Source: Scleromitrula shiraiana
Lineage: Eukaryota > Ascomycota > Leotiomycetes > Helotiales > Sclerotiniaceae
Reading direction: 5' to 3'
Length of the DNA: 64,000 nucleotides
Assembly (NCBI GenBank): GCA_028455995.1
Contig: JABELC010000008.1
Coordinates: 2,042,501 to 2,106,500 of the forward strand
The notes below the pieces were generated by a model. It saw only the letters and a list, made by a program, of their open reading frames with translations. It was not told where the DNA came from and searched no databases. Below are positions 1 through 14,793 of the stretch, in pieces; position 1 is the stretch's first letter; the number at the start of each line of letters is the position of its first letter. The position numbers and the translations under genes are program-made.

Positions 1-3000
1 TGTTGCGCTTTAATTACTTCGCTTCTCTTCTCTTTTCTCTTTTTGAGGCGGTACTAGTATCGATATTCATATCGTAGTCATGTATCAGTATCTTAGAATA
101 TCTCTACTCTCCTAGCTTCCGGTCTTCTACCTTCTTCTTGGTTCGTGAGTACTGTACTGTACTGTACTGTAAATGTATTCTGCATCAGGGATAACGGGTT
201 TATTTATATAGAGCCGTGGTGGATTGATTTGCGGCGCGAGGGGATACTAGGATGGAGGTGTTCAGGTTATTGAGGATGGATTGGGAGATGCCAGGGGAGG
301 AGAGGTAGAGTAGATAGATGAATAGGTTTAGCATACTAGTATTGATTGAGAATATTAATATCGTTCATTTATTCGCTTAGATATTTATCTTCAAACTTCT
401 AACTTTTTGAATCTTTTTTGTAGATATTTTACTCCTACTTGTTATATTTAATCTTTCTTAATATGATTAGTTTGGTTTGTTCTCTTCTCTTAGATGTTAG
501 TATTATGCTGTTTTAGTTTTACTTTATACTTTTGTTAGAGAGCAGAGGAAAGGGGATAAATAAGTGGGTTGATGGATGGAGCATATGGAAAGAGTAAAAC
601 AGAGGAGTGCGTATCAGGGTGTTTCTTTTTTTTAGGTTAAGAGAATGAATTATGAAGAAGATATGACGAGAGAAGATAGATGAGAGAGAGACTAAGATAT
701 AGATGAGGGATTCTATAAGAGGAGAGATGAGGGAATGGTGAGAATTATATTAATTGATCTTTATTATTGTTATTACTCAATTTGTAATCCTGTCAATGCC
801 AGTTATTAGTCTTTTTATTACTATTCATGTAATACCCCTCCATTCCACTTAGATATCCCAATTCATAGTACTAATACATACTCTCCCATCTTCCTTCTCT
901 TTCTGTACTATCTATAATTTCTTACTCGTGTATGGAGACATCGCTAATATGTCATTTTTTGTTAGTTATATAGATCTATTGAGAGGGAAGACGGGAGGGG
1001 TTTATATAGTTGATTTCTGTTTAGTATTCTTCACTTACACGTTCAATTCAATATCTATCTTCTCTGATCCTCTTCTCCTTGGCCGGGTCTTTTTTAAATG
1101 AATCTTTGGTTGTAGAAGGTTGTTTGAAGATAAAAGGGATAATAAGTATATAGTATATTAGTAGATGGAGTGCGGTATCAGTGGATGAGAAGGGATGAGA
1201 TGAGTACAAGGAGTCACTTGGAGGAAATAGTTTTGAGATCGCTCGTTCATTTGCAAGACATGCATCTAGATCTAGAGCTCGGCAGCTTATGGGTGGGGGG
1301 GGGTTCTGGCAGGGATAGTTTACTTCGTTTGTAGAATTCATTCCCATCCCAATCTGTGGATGAGATGAATGTAGCATTTATATCTCATCTACTAGTAGCC
1401 TATAGATGGATATTTAAAATGAGTTTATTCCCTAGTTTCCTTATTTTAGAGATGGGAGGAAAGGAAAATAAGGGAAGGGAAGATATCTGTTTGTGGGGTG
1501 AGGTGGAGAGTCGCGGAAGGCTTATAAATACAAATTCGAACACCTACTTCAAGTTGTTTAATCTGTATAGAAAAGTTTAGAAAACCACTGCACCATCATG
1601 ATTTGTGACATGAGTTAAATCTTGCTTGTGACTGGTTATTATAGAACACAACGAGAAATTTGGTAATATTGACTATTAGTTGAGAGGATTGAGGGAAGAG
1701 TATGCAATTTCTTTTATTGTTATACGATGATTAATTTCTATTACTGTCATTCTTTGAGTTGGTTTTTATATTAAGTTTTGTATCTTTTCACGCACTGTAA
1801 ATTAACACTGAGATTTGCTAAGATTGAAAGTGATGATTTACTGTTTCAGTTCATAAAGTTCGAATTCGGGCCTTGATCATAATTCTTTAAAACATTGACG
1901 ATAGGAAAACAAACTTCCACTTTCTCATTTTAATATCCATGCTCCTATTTGACTGCGATTGTGGGTCTCCTGACTTTGAGGCTAGTTTTTCGCTGTGAAT
2001 TTGGTTTTATGGCGAGGGGTGGGGAGATGTGGTTTATATAACCTGAGGAATGGTTTGTGGGATGAGATGAGATCCGTCGATCTCGATATCGATTAATACG
2101 TATTCATTTAAATTCTACACACTGGCATCTTCTACGACGATATAAAATTCATCTGCCTTTTGTTGATTAGTTTTTTTCCTCAAAAGTAGAGGAGATACTC
2201 GAAAAAACTAAGAACTCAAGGAGACGGTGGGTGTGATACTCGTTCATGAATGAGCGATAGATATAGTATCTGTTTCACAATTTTCTAGGTTTTTGTAAGA
2301 AGAAGATTGGTACTGTGAATAAACTTGTGTATTGCTATATTTTGTATCGATATTCCTTGTCTCAAGTTATTATTATCTTTGATCTTGGTTTCTCTTTCGT
2401 TTCGTTCTCGAATAAATTGAAGTTTTATCACTGTCACTATCTTTATTCTTGCTATTCATCAAACTCAATACTAGCTGTGTGTCTATTTTAAACTCCTTCC
2501 ACAACATAGAAGTGATATATAGCATAATTCCAAGCACAAAAACCCATGCTTTACAAACCGCTATATTCATTCGGCATAACTTTTATTGATTTCCACCGTT
2601 TGTTTTAATGATATGGAGAACAAAGAGAAGAAGAATGTATAGTAAGATAGTGGAAAGAAGTATCCACTTAAATCTTGGTGAAATAAATTATAGAATTGTG
2701 AAAAGTGATATTGATTCAAGTTGGTGTTCATAGATTCATTCACTCTGTATAGGCTATGTTCTAGTGATGAAATCGAGACTGGACTTCTGCTTATGAAGAA
2801 TTTACTTGCTATTATGAGGCTGCATAGCTTTATCTCTTAATGAGATGGATGTGCAGGAATTGCATTCATATCCTTGTGAAAAAGATCAACTTTTTTTTGG
2901 TTGGGAAGAGAAAATCATGTCCTATGTATATAAGAATCCTTTTGAAACCTTGTGGAGTGGCTTGATAGAATTGAACAATAATGGGAAGAACTAATATGGT

Positions 3001-3429
3001 GTGGAAGGCCAGGTCTTTTTGTGCAGCAAGTCTGTCTTTTGATTATCCACGAGGAATGCCTGGTATCGGTTTTATAACTAGAGAGTTTGTGTATTTTCTA
3101 CATTATATCGATTTCAGAAATTTCATTTAAGCTTCCCCTACTCCTTCAATCACGAACTATATCAATGGAGTTTATATAGCTGTGGTCATTTTTTGATAAC
3201 GGATGAGGCTATAATTAGTTACTGACGGATTTGGCTTTTCCCATTAATGCGCTTTTTATACTATCGGATATTTCTAGAAAATCCTTCACTTTAAACCGGA
3301 TCTTTCTAAACAGAAAAGACTATGCGAAAGTTGTACAGATATGCCGTAATATGGCATGTTAGGGGGTAACAATATAAATAAATTTCCTATTCGTGTAAAA
3401 TGTATTATAAGTTGCTAGAGGTTTAAGCC
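1..3429. other. Gene-free intergenic region
   Basis: I see no convincing gene. The open frames here are short, have no recognisable motif, and are interrupted on both strands. The DNA has normal-to-AT-leaning composition with long purine-rich stretches (GATGAGAGAG-like), a short GTACT tandem near 149-170 and a run of nine G near 1289-1298. It could be a long upstream or downstream flank of a gene outside the window. Confidence 0.5.
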
Positions 3430-3432
3430 TTA

Positions 3433-4203
3433 CCCTACGGTATCACCTATTTAAGGATATTTTGAATATCATTTAGAGAAGGAAATTTTTGCATTATAAT
3501 TTAAATTTCAATCATACTAGTATTATAAATTGATTTTTGAAAAATGATTTTAAATGATTTAGATATACTTTATTATTTTTTAATTCAATTAATATATTAA
3601 AACTAACTTTATATTCTTTTTATTAATATATTTAAACTATCATTACTAGTAATAATATAAATATATTTTCAAATTTTATATAAATTTTATTTTTATTTTT
3701 TTTATTTTTTAAATTTAATTTAAAATTCAAATTTGAATTCAAATGTTTAATATTAATAATAATTAATTTAAATTATTAATATGAAATTATTAATAATAAT
3801 AAATTTATTTATATAGATTATATATTATTAATAATAATAATAGAAATTATATAGAATTTTAAAATTATATTATAATAATTAATAAAGAGTTAGATAAGTT
3901 TTTAATTAATAAGAATTTGTTAAAAAGTTAAATAAAGATTGATAATAAAGTCATTTTAAATATAGTTTTAAATGGATGAATTTTATTTAAAGTTTATTTA
4001 AAGTTAATCTTTGAGTTTAAAGATTAATTTATATTATATAAAATTCAATTTTTAATTAATTGTAACTTGAAGTTTAATATGTTAGTATTTGAATTTTTAA
4101 TACACGGTGTTTAAGTATTAAAATGGCTAATTTTTTGAAGTTCATTTATAGAAATCATTGAATTCCATTTAGGTTGACTCTCTGAATAGGTGATACTGTA
4201 GGG
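3433..4203. mobile_element. Decayed DNA transposon or MITE with terminal inverted repeats and TTA duplication
   Basis: The left end reads CCCTACGGTATCACCTATT and the right end, reverse-complemented, reads CCCTACAGTATCACCTATT, a match of 18 of 19. Each end is flanked by TTA (3430-3432 and 4204-4206). A 3-bp TWA duplication is typical of the PIF/Harbinger superfamily. The 771-bp interior is almost pure A/T with no open frame, consistent with RIP, so no transposase can be read. The ends and duplication are seen directly. The superfamily is inferred from duplication length and sequence only. Confidence 0.7.
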
Positions 4204-4206
4204 TTA

Positions 4207-4942
4207 TCAGCGGATGGGCGTTTTTTTTTGGGGCGGAAAATATACCAAAATTAAACCGCGCCCCATTGGTGTCGTAGTTTGTATTTGAGGCAGATTTGAG
4301 ATATATAGTTATTCCCTTCTCTAATGGGAAGATTGGATGGGGCCATTCTTTTCTTTTTTCTTTTTGTTTATTTTGACCTCTTTCGGTTCATTGGATATTA
4401 TTTCCATTTCCAATAAATTCTTCCTTATTTAATTTTACTCTCATCAAATGAAGAATTTTATATGTGATTTAGTTGTGTATTTCTTTCCTCTTCTAGCACT
4501 GGGAAAACAGATTGGTAAGATGGAGGAATTTCACAATAGCAATATGTGAATATCACTGACTATTCTTTTATGTAGTTTTTGACCGAAGTATTTGTAATAG
4601 CGGAGCCTTTCCAATCTTCTCAAAAATCGATGCAACTGAAATTTCGAAATACAAAATTTCCTTAGCAATATACACATATCATTCAATGTTTCAGATGCGA
4701 ACATTTCTTTCGAGGGCCTAGAGTTAGCGAATACAATACATTACACGCCTCGTTTCCTTGACAAATATAAGCATCATGAGATCCCATTTTTCAAGGAGCA
4801 AACAGGATCTAAAGATTGACTCCATAGTATATGTTCTTCCACTTTCGAAAGTATCAAATCCCTTGATATCGTCGATACTACATCGTTGGTAACAGTCGAT
4901 CTACCCCGATTGAATATGGCCGGAGGCCTATATTTACACAAC
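4207..4942. other. Intergenic spacer between two repeats
   Basis: This is normal-composition DNA between the TIR element and the large retrotransposon block. A 61-codon minus-strand frame (4774-4959) runs into the Gypsy LTR and has no recognisable motif, so I do not call it a gene. A run of about nine T near 4211 is the only other feature. Confidence 0.4.
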
Positions 4943-4947
4943 TTATC

Positions 4948-5096
4948 TGTTATGTGCACATGGTAAACACAGGATTATACCTATTTATTATTATTTTAAA
5001 ATAGATTAGCTTAGATTAGTTTATTAAAAAGCCTTTTATCCTTTATTTCTTTTTAAAACTTTTTAATATTATATTTTTTTATTTATTATTTTTATA
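4948..5096 (+). repeat. 5' LTR of the outer Gypsy element
   Basis: This 149-bp repeat is the partner of 18256-18404. Its first 35 bases are well preserved (TGTTATGTGCACATGG) while the 3' two-thirds has lost most C and G relative to the right-hand copy. Comparing TTTATCCTTTATTTC here with TTTATCCCTTGTTCC in the right copy shows C-to-T and G-to-A changes only. TTATC lies immediately before it. Confidence 0.85.
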
Positions 5097-8000
5097 AATA
5101 ATAATATGATTTTAAATATATGATTAATAATTAAAGTTTTTATTAATAAAAGTATTAAGATTAATTATATTAAAAATTCTTTTTGAAATTTTTAAAATTA
5201 ATGATATTTATTATCATTATTTATTTTATTTTGTTTTTTTTTGTAATCTTTATATTTGTATAAATAATTTGAATTTTTTTTTTTTTTATAAATAAATTTT
5301 AATTTTCTAAAAAGTTTATATATTTTATTTATCAATTTTATTTATTTTTTTAAAAACATTTTATATTTATTATATAGTTTTTTAAAAATCGAATCAATAT
5401 TATTAATTAGATTGTTTTAAATTTTAATTATATTATTATTTTTATAAAAGATAATAAAATAATAAATGAACTTTTTATATTTATTGGATTAGTTTTTATA
5501 TTTTTAAAAAATTCAATTTTAAATTAAATTCATTTAAAATTATCTTTAATTTTTATTTTTATTTTTTAATTAAATAAATATATAAAAGTTATCAAAATAA
5601 TGCAATTATTAATAAATATTTTATTAGAACTTTAAAAAATCAAAAATTTTTTATTAAATTATAAAATAAATAATATTTTTATTTTAAAAACAATATTTTT
5701 TATTATTTAAATTATTTTTATAAATAATCAATTTATTATATTATTATAATAAATCATTATTTTATTATTTATAAACTATAATTATAATAAAAAAGAAAAT
5801 AAGTATTTTTGTTTATAAAATTTAAATTATTTCAAATTAAATAATAAAATTAAGTAATTTATTAAAATATTTAATAAAAAAATTATTTATTATAATATTT
5901 ATAATTTTACAATAAAATTCAAGATTAAATATTTCAATATAATAAATAATCTTTTTACTATTATTAAAATAATAAAGTAATTAGATTTATATTTTAAAAA
6001 TAAAATAAAGCTTTAATATATTAATAAAATTTCTAATATTATTTATATAAATTTAAAAATAAATATTAAAAATTAATATATAGAATTTAAATATTGTTTT
6101 TAAATATTTTATAATATTATATTAAAAAAATTAAAAAATCTTCATTATATTATTAATAATATTAAAAAATATAAAAATTTAAAAAAATATATTTAAAAAA
6201 TAATAATATTAAACAAAAATATAGATATAATGAAAATAAAATATTTTTAAATCTTTATTATATATAAATATATAATTTTGTATTTATATATTTATATATT
6301 AATTTTTATACCCAAAATTTTATTAATAAAATTTATTAAATTATTTATAAAGAAAAAAAATGATTAGTATAATTTATAAAAACTATTCTATAAAAAATCT
6401 AGATATTAAAATAATAATACTATTAATAAAACTATATTTTATATAAATAATCATTATAATTTTTTTTATTTTATTATTAAAAATAATATTTAAATTATTA
6501 AACAAATTATTAATTAAAATATTAAATATATAAAAATTAAAAAACAAAAAAATAACAAATTATTTAATTATAATAAATATCTTTTTAAAAAAAATTATAA
6601 TTAAAATAAAAATTAAAAAATATATAATACTATATTTATAAATATATATAAAAAAAAATAAAACTAAAACAAAAAATATAAATATCAATATAAATCTTTA
6701 TAATAAAATATATTATTAAAAAATATTAAAAAATAATAATAATAAAAATAATAAAAAATAATAAAACAAATAAATATATATTAATTATATTAATATTTTT
6801 AATATATAAAAAGTAAATAAAATCGATTTTGCTTTAAATCTTTTAATAAAAATAAAAATAATTCAAAATAAAGATATTTAGGGTAATTATCGCGAAAATA
6901 TTAAAAATTTGGATTTTAGCCAAAAATCTATAAAGTTAAAAAATATTTTTTTAAAATCTAATTTTTAATTAAAAAAAAAAAAAATAATTATAAAAAGTTT
7001 ATTAATCAAAATAATAATTTATATATATATTTTATTTATAAAAATAAATTTAAATTAAAAAATATCTTTTATTTTTATATTAAATTATAATATTTTTATT
7101 TTAAATTTATTATTTTTATTTTGTTTTTATTTTTCTTTATTTAATAAAAAATAAAATATTTAAATTTTAATATTATATTATTTATAATAATATTCAATAA
7201 ATTATTTAATATTAAATTTAATATATTATTTAAAAAAAATTAATTTAAAAAATCTTTTGTTTTTTAAATAATATTTTTAATTATATAACTTTTATTTGTA
7301 TTATTAAAATATATATTTTATAAAAAAAGATATATATAAATATAAATTATTTTAATTAATTTATAAAACAATTTATATTAGATATATTTAAATATAAAAT
7401 ATAAAATATTATTAATTAATAAAAAGTTTTTGTTTTAAATATATTTTATAATATAAATTCAATATATAAAAAAAACATGAAAATTAAAGATTTTAATAAT
7501 AAATTATATAATATTAATTTATTTATTTTATTAAATTTTTATCTTTTTATAAAAATAGAATTAATTATATATTTTTATTAAAAGATCTATATTATTAAAA
7601 ATCTTTAAATAAAGATTTTATTAAAAATAGATATTATATTTTTTAAAAAATGAATTATCGATTTTAAATTATAAATAATAACTCTACTTTATTATTTATT
7701 TATTAAAATTTTAATTTAATTTATTAATAAAACATAAAAGTTAAAAATGACAATAATATTAAAATAATACTAAATTGTTTTATTTTATTTAAAAACAAAG
7801 ATAATAATAATAAATATAGTAAAATAAGAAATTAAGTTATTAAATTATAATATAATATTTAAATTAATCTAATAATAATTTTTTATTTTTTTTATTTTTT
7901 TTATATAATTAATATTAGATTATTATTTAATTATTATATTAAAAAATTTATTAAATTAAACAATTATTTTATTAAAGTATTATTATTTGAAGAAGATTTT

Positions 8001-8183
8001 TGATATAGATATAAATATTATGATTTTAATAAATAAAATTAAGATATATTATTTTATTTAAATATTTATAAAATTATTAGATTTATAAGTAAGATTATTT
8101 ATTAAAGATATATTAATTATAATAATGATAATGATGATGATGGCTATATTAATAATAATTGCAATATTTATAATATTTAAAAT

Positions 8184-8342
8184 TATTGGAATATAGATCA
8201 CAAGGTAGCATGTGACAAGTATATGACTATAGTTGTATATATATATGACTTGATAATTTGTACTATAAATAGATCAATAATAAGAATATTAAATATAAAC
8301 TACAATATTATAATTATATGATTTAACCGAAATAAAATTATA
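8184..8342 (+). repeat. 5' LTR of the nested Copia element
   Basis: This is the 159-bp partner of 14635-14793. It keeps more G and C near its start (GATCACAAGGTAGCATGTGAC) than the right copy, where the same bases read as A/T. The right copy is better preserved towards its end. Confidence 0.82.
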
Positions 8343-11069
8343 TTAATCAATATTATACAAATTAGATATTATAAGTATTAAGGCAATATTATAATAATAG
8401 AAATATTTTTAAAAAAGATTGGAATTAAATTTGAAATATTAGTAAGGTATTTTGATTAAAAATAATATATAATATTAAGATAAAATATATAAGTATTAAG
8501 GTGATATTATAAATTTTTATATTTATTATGCACGCTTTTAGCCTAGCTTCTTTAATTTAATTTTTTAATTTCTATTTTTTCAAAATATTTTTCAGTGATT
8601 TCTACAATATTCTTAAACCCTTAAACCCTTAAAACCTTAGTGACAACGAAATCTCTTTCATCATTTTTCTTTTACTTCTTTTTTTTACTTTTTTTTATAT
8701 ATTTATTATTTTTGGATTTATAAAGATTATATTAAAAAACTTTAATTTTTATTTAAAAATATTATCATCTTTAAATTAATAAAATTTATAAAAATTTAGG
8801 AATATCTTTTAAAAATAAACAAATTTTTATTATTTCATAATAATTTACTTTCTCCCCCTTTCCTCTTTCCCAATTCTTTTTTATATAATAATAAAGAATT
8901 TATCCTTTTTATTAAAATATAATACCCCTCCCTAATTATTTACACAAATACCCCTACCCAACTCCCCTTCTTAAATCAATATCATAAAAAAGAACCCCTT
9001 TCCTTTAAATTACCCTTTTTTAAACTAAAATTTTAAAAAATATGATAAGCTTTACGAATTATTCAAAAACGGATTTAACCCCAAAAATAATTTTAATAAT
9101 AAAACTTTTTTATTGTATATTTGATTTAAGACTTTAAAATACATTTATTATTATATTTTTAATAATGATATCCTATAAATATTTAAAAATGATTTCACGA
9201 ATTGGACTCTAAAACATTTTATTATAATTTAAAAAAAAAAATTTTTTATTCTATGATTTTTTAAGCGACTTTTATAAAAACTTAGTATTAATGTTTTTGT
9301 TGATTTTAATATTAATATTAACCTAGCCTTTATATTCATTTTTAAAGCTTTACTTAAATAGATTTTAAAAATAATAAAAATAATAATTTATAATATATAA
9401 TTTAATATATGATTAAATATTTTTATTATAATAATCAAAAAACTTAATAATTTAAAAAAAAAAGATAAAAAAAACTTTATTATTAATTTTATTTAAAAAA
9501 AAGATAAAATTAAAGATAAAGATAAAAAAAATAAAAAAAGTAAATAAAAAAAATAAGCAATAACTAAAAAATTATTTAATTTTAAAAAACTTGATTTTAA
9601 ATCAATATTTATTAAAGAAAAAAATGACAATAATGATAATTTTAATCTTAACCCCGACTCCGATTTCAAGAATAATTTTTTTGATTATTTAAATTTTAAA
9701 AACTTTGAGATTGACTTTATTCTATTTAATATTAATAAATAATTTAAAAATCTTATAAAATGATATATATTAAATAATAATAAATATAGTGGTTAAACAA
9801 ATAATATCGAATATAAATTAATTATCTATAAGAATAATTATAAATAAATCAGTTTATCTAAATAATATCAATATTTTGATATTTTATTTATATTATATAA
9901 AGATATTTAAAAATATTACTACAATATTATCAAATATAGAAATTTAAATATTAATTGGAAGATAATTATTAAAAAATTTTAAAAGGTATTTGAAGGCAAA
10001 AAATGGAAATATGATATATATAATAACTAGTTTAAAATTATTTTTTATATTATTATTGTAAATAATCTATTAAAATTAGTTAAATAATTATATAAAATTT
10101 TATTTAATAAAATATGTATTATAAAATTCAAATTATTATTAAGAATGTATAGCAATTTTATTTATATAATAAAACTTCTTATAGTTTATCAAGATTATTT
10201 TATATATTCTCAAAAATACTTTAATTTATTTAAAATATTTATTACTATAGTTATAAAAATCTGTATATTTATTATAATATGGAAAAATATAAAAATCAAA
10301 TTCAAAAATAAATCATTTTTTAAGGAGGAAGATAATAATATAATCAAACAAAACTTTAATAATCAATAATTTTAAAAAAATAATCAAAATAATAACAATT
10401 TATAACCTTAAAACAAAAATATATATTTTAATAATTAAATTCTTTAATTTAATAATAATTATTATAATTAAAAATAAAAAATATATTATGTCTATAAAAA
10501 AAAAGATATTGGTTAATCAAATATATCTTTAAAAAACAAATCATTGTGAAGGAAAAATTTAATTAAAAAATAAAATCAAGATTTGGTTTTAATAGTATAT
10601 AAAGTTTTAGTAAGAATTATAATCGATATATTTAAAACAAATATGATAATAATAGCGATTTTATTTATATAATTGAAAAAATCAAAGTATTTTAATTAAA
10701 ATCATATTTTAATAATAATAATAATAATAATAACACTAAAATATTTATTATTTTATATAACTTTTTATATTATTATAAATAATGATTATAATAATTTTAT
10801 TATAAAATTTAATAATTTAATCATTTTACACATTTATATTAACGAAATTGATCAAAAACTCAAAATTTATTTATAAATTGAATATTATGATAAATATAAG
10901 TTTATTGGTATAATAATTGATTTTGGTATTGTAAAATAATCAATTATTGATTATAAATAGTTTTTAATATTATAAAAATTTATTTAAATTAATATAAAAA
11001 TTTAAAATTTAATTACAAATTTTAAATTTAGCTTTAATAATATTTTTTTTATTGGAATTATTTTAATTA

Positions 11070-11660
11070 TTAATTTAATTAGCATAATTAACATTTATAT
11101 CGTTAATATTAACATTCTATTTCTATTAAATCTTGCAGATATAGACTATATTCAAATTTTATTTAATAATATCAAGAATGAATTTTAGTATATTAATAAT
11201 AAAATATGGAAAATTATTAAACGTTATAGATACATGTTTATTAATTAATTAATTTTTTTTTGAGAATTCCAGTAATTTATTATAAAATTATTAAATATAG
11301 ATATAAAATGTTATTTATTTGAAGTCGAATTACGACGTATTTATAGATAAATAGAATATTTTTTTATTAAAAAATTATATAATTTATTTAATTGCGTTGA
11401 TTATAAAGATAAATTTAATTATAAATAATTAAAATAGTTTATAAAGTATTGTAAAAAATATTAATTTTATGCCGATAAATTTAAAAAATTTAAATTTAAA
11501 TTTTATAATAATATAGAATTTAATTTTATTATTATAATTAATATAATATATATTAATAATAGTTTTGTTTTTTATATTATTAATAAAGTAATTTGGTTTA
11601 ATATTATATATTTTATTAAAAATTTATTAATAATAATAATATAAAATACACTTTGTTTTA
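11070..11660 (+). pseudogene. Copia pol relic: GAG-pre-integrase and start of integrase
   Basis: Across frames and stops I can read LADIDYIQILFNNIKNEF (about 11135-11185), then a block with VELRRIYR (about 11322-11345), then KKLYNLFNC and KFKFYNNIEFNFIIIINII (about 11490-11550). The order is that of fungal Copia polyproteins, where a LADxDxxxxxFNN block precedes an LRRLHRxFGHPS GAG-pre-integrase segment and an FKF...DxxFNxxIxVDxxYI integrase start. The relic is full of in-frame stops created by A/T drift and cannot encode a protein. Family recall is from general knowledge; a profile search would settle it. Confidence 0.65.
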
Positions 11661-14634
11661 TATAAATTAATATTTATAATAACTTTTCTAAATTAATTAT
11701 TTATAATTAAAGAATTTATTTTATGGGAAAAGACTTTATTAATAATATTTACATAATTATAGTTAAAATTAAATATATATTTATTAAAGTCTATTATTTT
11801 ATTAAAATAATTGAATATTATTATAAAATAATTTAATAAATATATATAATCATTATTAAAGAATTTAAAGATATTAAAAAAATTAATAAAGATATAAAAC
11901 TATAAATAATTATTAAAATTATTAATAATATTATTAATCTAAACAATTTTATTTTTATTTTTTTAATATTTAATGTATTTTTTTATTTGATATTTTTTGA
12001 CTCTTTTACCCTATTTATTTTATAATATATTATTATAATTAATAAGGCAATGGATAAAGTATAAAAGAAATATACTAAATATATAATAATAGATATTTTA
12101 TATCAATATAATGGATTATTTATATTTTATTTATATAATTTTGAATTTAGATCTTTAATTTCTATTTATCAAAAAAAAAGTATTTAAAATAAATTATATA
12201 AATTTATTAAAATAAAAAATTAAATATATATAATCAAAATAAATAATTTTGATAAAGAATTTAAAAATATTTTAATAAAACTATATAAAAAAAAACTTAA
12301 AATATCTAATAAACTATTTAATAATATAATCGATTTTTTATTAATAAAAAATTTTATTCTAAATTCAATTGATAATAAAGATTTTAATAATTTAAAAACA
12401 TTTTAATTAAAAAGAAGTGCTTATATATTAAATAAAAAGTCTATTTTTAATTTAGTTTTTATTTTAATTTTGTATTTAAAGTTAATAATCAAAATTCCTT
12501 ATTAAAAATAAATTTTAAAATATAATTAAATATACTTTAATAACAATAATAATAATAATTATATTATTAAAAATATTTTTAATATATATATTATTATAGA
12601 TTTTCTATTAATTATAAATTAATTTTACTTATCTTATAAAAAAAAAATAAACAATTTATTAAAAAAAAATATATTTAAAATTGTTGAAAAAAATAATATA
12701 CTAAAAAATACCCAAATTTTTCATAATAAATTCATTGATTTTATTAAAAACAAAAATATATTAAAAGTATTTAAAAAGTTTAAATTAATAATTTAAGGTT
12801 ATAATAATAAAAATAAAAAAATAATTTTAATAAAATCTTTTATTATCTAATATATTAATTATAAAATTATATTTTGTTTTATAATTTTATAAAATATACA
12901 TTAATATATTTAATTATATTTTTATAATATATTATAAATATATATTTCATCAAAAATATTTTTAATTTATATATTTTATATCAAATTTTTATTAAAAATA
13001 GATTTTAAATTAAATATAATTTTTAAAATTATATACTTACTTTATAATATTATAAAATCAGAAACTTATTAATATTTTATATATTATAGTTATTATATAA
13101 AAGCTTTTAGAATAATTCTTTTTTTATTTAATAATTATTTATTTTATATTAATAAAAATAAAAAATTAAACATAATTAAATTATAAATTAATAATACCCT
13201 CATTTTTATTAATAAAAAATTTATAAATAAAAAAAAGATTTAAATTAAAAAAAAAAGATTATTTTTTAAAAATATAAGAATAATTGATTATTAATTCTTT
13301 TCTTGAATTTAATAACGTTTTAATTTATATCAATAAAAATAATGTAATTATATTTATTTAAAAACAATAATATAATAAATTTTACCTTATAAACCATTTC
13401 CTTATTAACCTTAAATCATATATAAAAATCAAAAAAAATATTTTTTTAAAAAAACAATATATTGTTTAATGAGTTTACAATATATATATTGTAAACATTT
13501 ATTAATTAAAAATATTATTTGATTTATTATACATAGCCCAAATCACTAATTTAATTAAAGATAATATAAATATTTTTAATAAATATATTTAATGGCAAAT
13601 TAATAACTTTAATTATGGTTTTATATTTGTTTTTTTTAAAATGGAATTATTATAAATAATCTATTTTATTAATATAAATTTTATAAATAATATTAATCTT
13701 TTTTTCTAAATTAGCTTTATTATAATATTTATTAATAAAAATAATAATATAAACATCATTTATTGATTTTTTATTAAATATAAATGAGTTATATAAAATA
13801 TTTTTGTTTTAAAATTATATAGAATAAAATATAGATTTAATATTACTACTATAATTAAATTTAATATCAACAAAATTATAAATTGATTAATTAACAAAAA
13901 GATTATAATTAGCCTTATACCCTTTATAATTTATATTGATTTAAAATTTTTTTATAAATGTTTAATCAAATTTAATATTTTTTAAGAAAAATATTTAATA
14001 ATTAATCTAATTTCTATTCATTAATTATATAAATATAGAAAAATTATGAAAATTAAATAAATCGTTAGTAATACAAATTCCATCGATATAATAATAAAAT
14101 CAAAGCCCTATACCGTCCTTAAAAACTTTATTGATATTAATAAAATCAATATCAATATAAAAAAATAGATTAAATACAAATAAATCATTTTATTTATTTG
14201 ATAAAATAAATTATAATCACTTAAATTGATATTTATTATAAATTAATTTATATAATATATTAATATATTATAATAAAAAGGATATAAAAGATATAATGGT
14301 ATAAAAAATTAATACAGAAAATATAAAAGTATAAAGAGTTAATATAAAAAAGATATAAAGAATAATAATATATATAAAAACGATATTTATTAAAATTATT
14401 AGAATATCATTATTTTGATTTAAAAAAATAATTTTTCCAAAAATAATACTTATTAAAATAATGGTGATTATGATTTTATATATATTTTTCTTTATTATAT
14501 TAATTTTTTTTTATTAATTATATTATTTATATATATTTTAATTTTTTAATCTATTTTATAAAAAGATAAAAAAGGATAATATTATAATATATAATAAGTT
14601 TAATTTAACTTTTTTTCTTTTTAAATAATGCTAG

Positions 14635-14793
14635 TATTAAAATATAGATCATAAAATAATATATAATAAGTATGTGACTATAGTTGTATATATATATAAT
14701 TTGATAATCTATACCATAAATAGATCAATAATAAAAATATTAAATATAAACTATAGTACCATAATCGTATGACTTAATTGAAGTAAAACCACA
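14635..14793 (+). repeat. 3' LTR of the nested Copia element
   Basis: This is the 159-bp partner of 8184-8342. Its last bases, GTAAAACCACA, keep the C residues that are T in the left copy, and AAAAT follows at 14794-14798. Confidence 0.82.

Larger units (their letters stand above)
8184..14793 (+). mobile_element. RIP-degraded Ty1/Copia LTR retrotransposon nested inside the Gypsy element
   Basis: Two direct repeats of exactly 159 bp (8184-8342 and 14635-14793) share long blocks such as TAAATAGATCAATAATAA. Both sit next to AAAAT (8179-8183 and 14794-14798), which fits a 5-bp target duplication. The presumed ancestral ends TGTTGG...CCACA survive as TATTGG and, in the right copy, ACCACA, as expected after RIP. 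The total is 6610 bp. A degraded GAG-pre-integrase/integrase region at 11.1-11.66 kb matches the fungal Copia arrangement and gives plus orientation. No intact frame remains. AAAAT is a low-complexity duplication, so on its own it is weaker than the other two, but the identical LTR lengths support these limits. Confidence 0.82.

Noticed and set aside
4774..4959. Minus-strand frame at the left edge of the Gypsy element
   Set aside because: It crosses the target-site duplication into the LTR and has no motif, so it is unlikely to have been a gene.
10145..10369. Plus-strand frame of 74 codons within the AT-rich block
   Set aside because: It lies inside the RIPed Copia element; its Ile/Lys/Asn composition is what random A/T-rich DNA gives.
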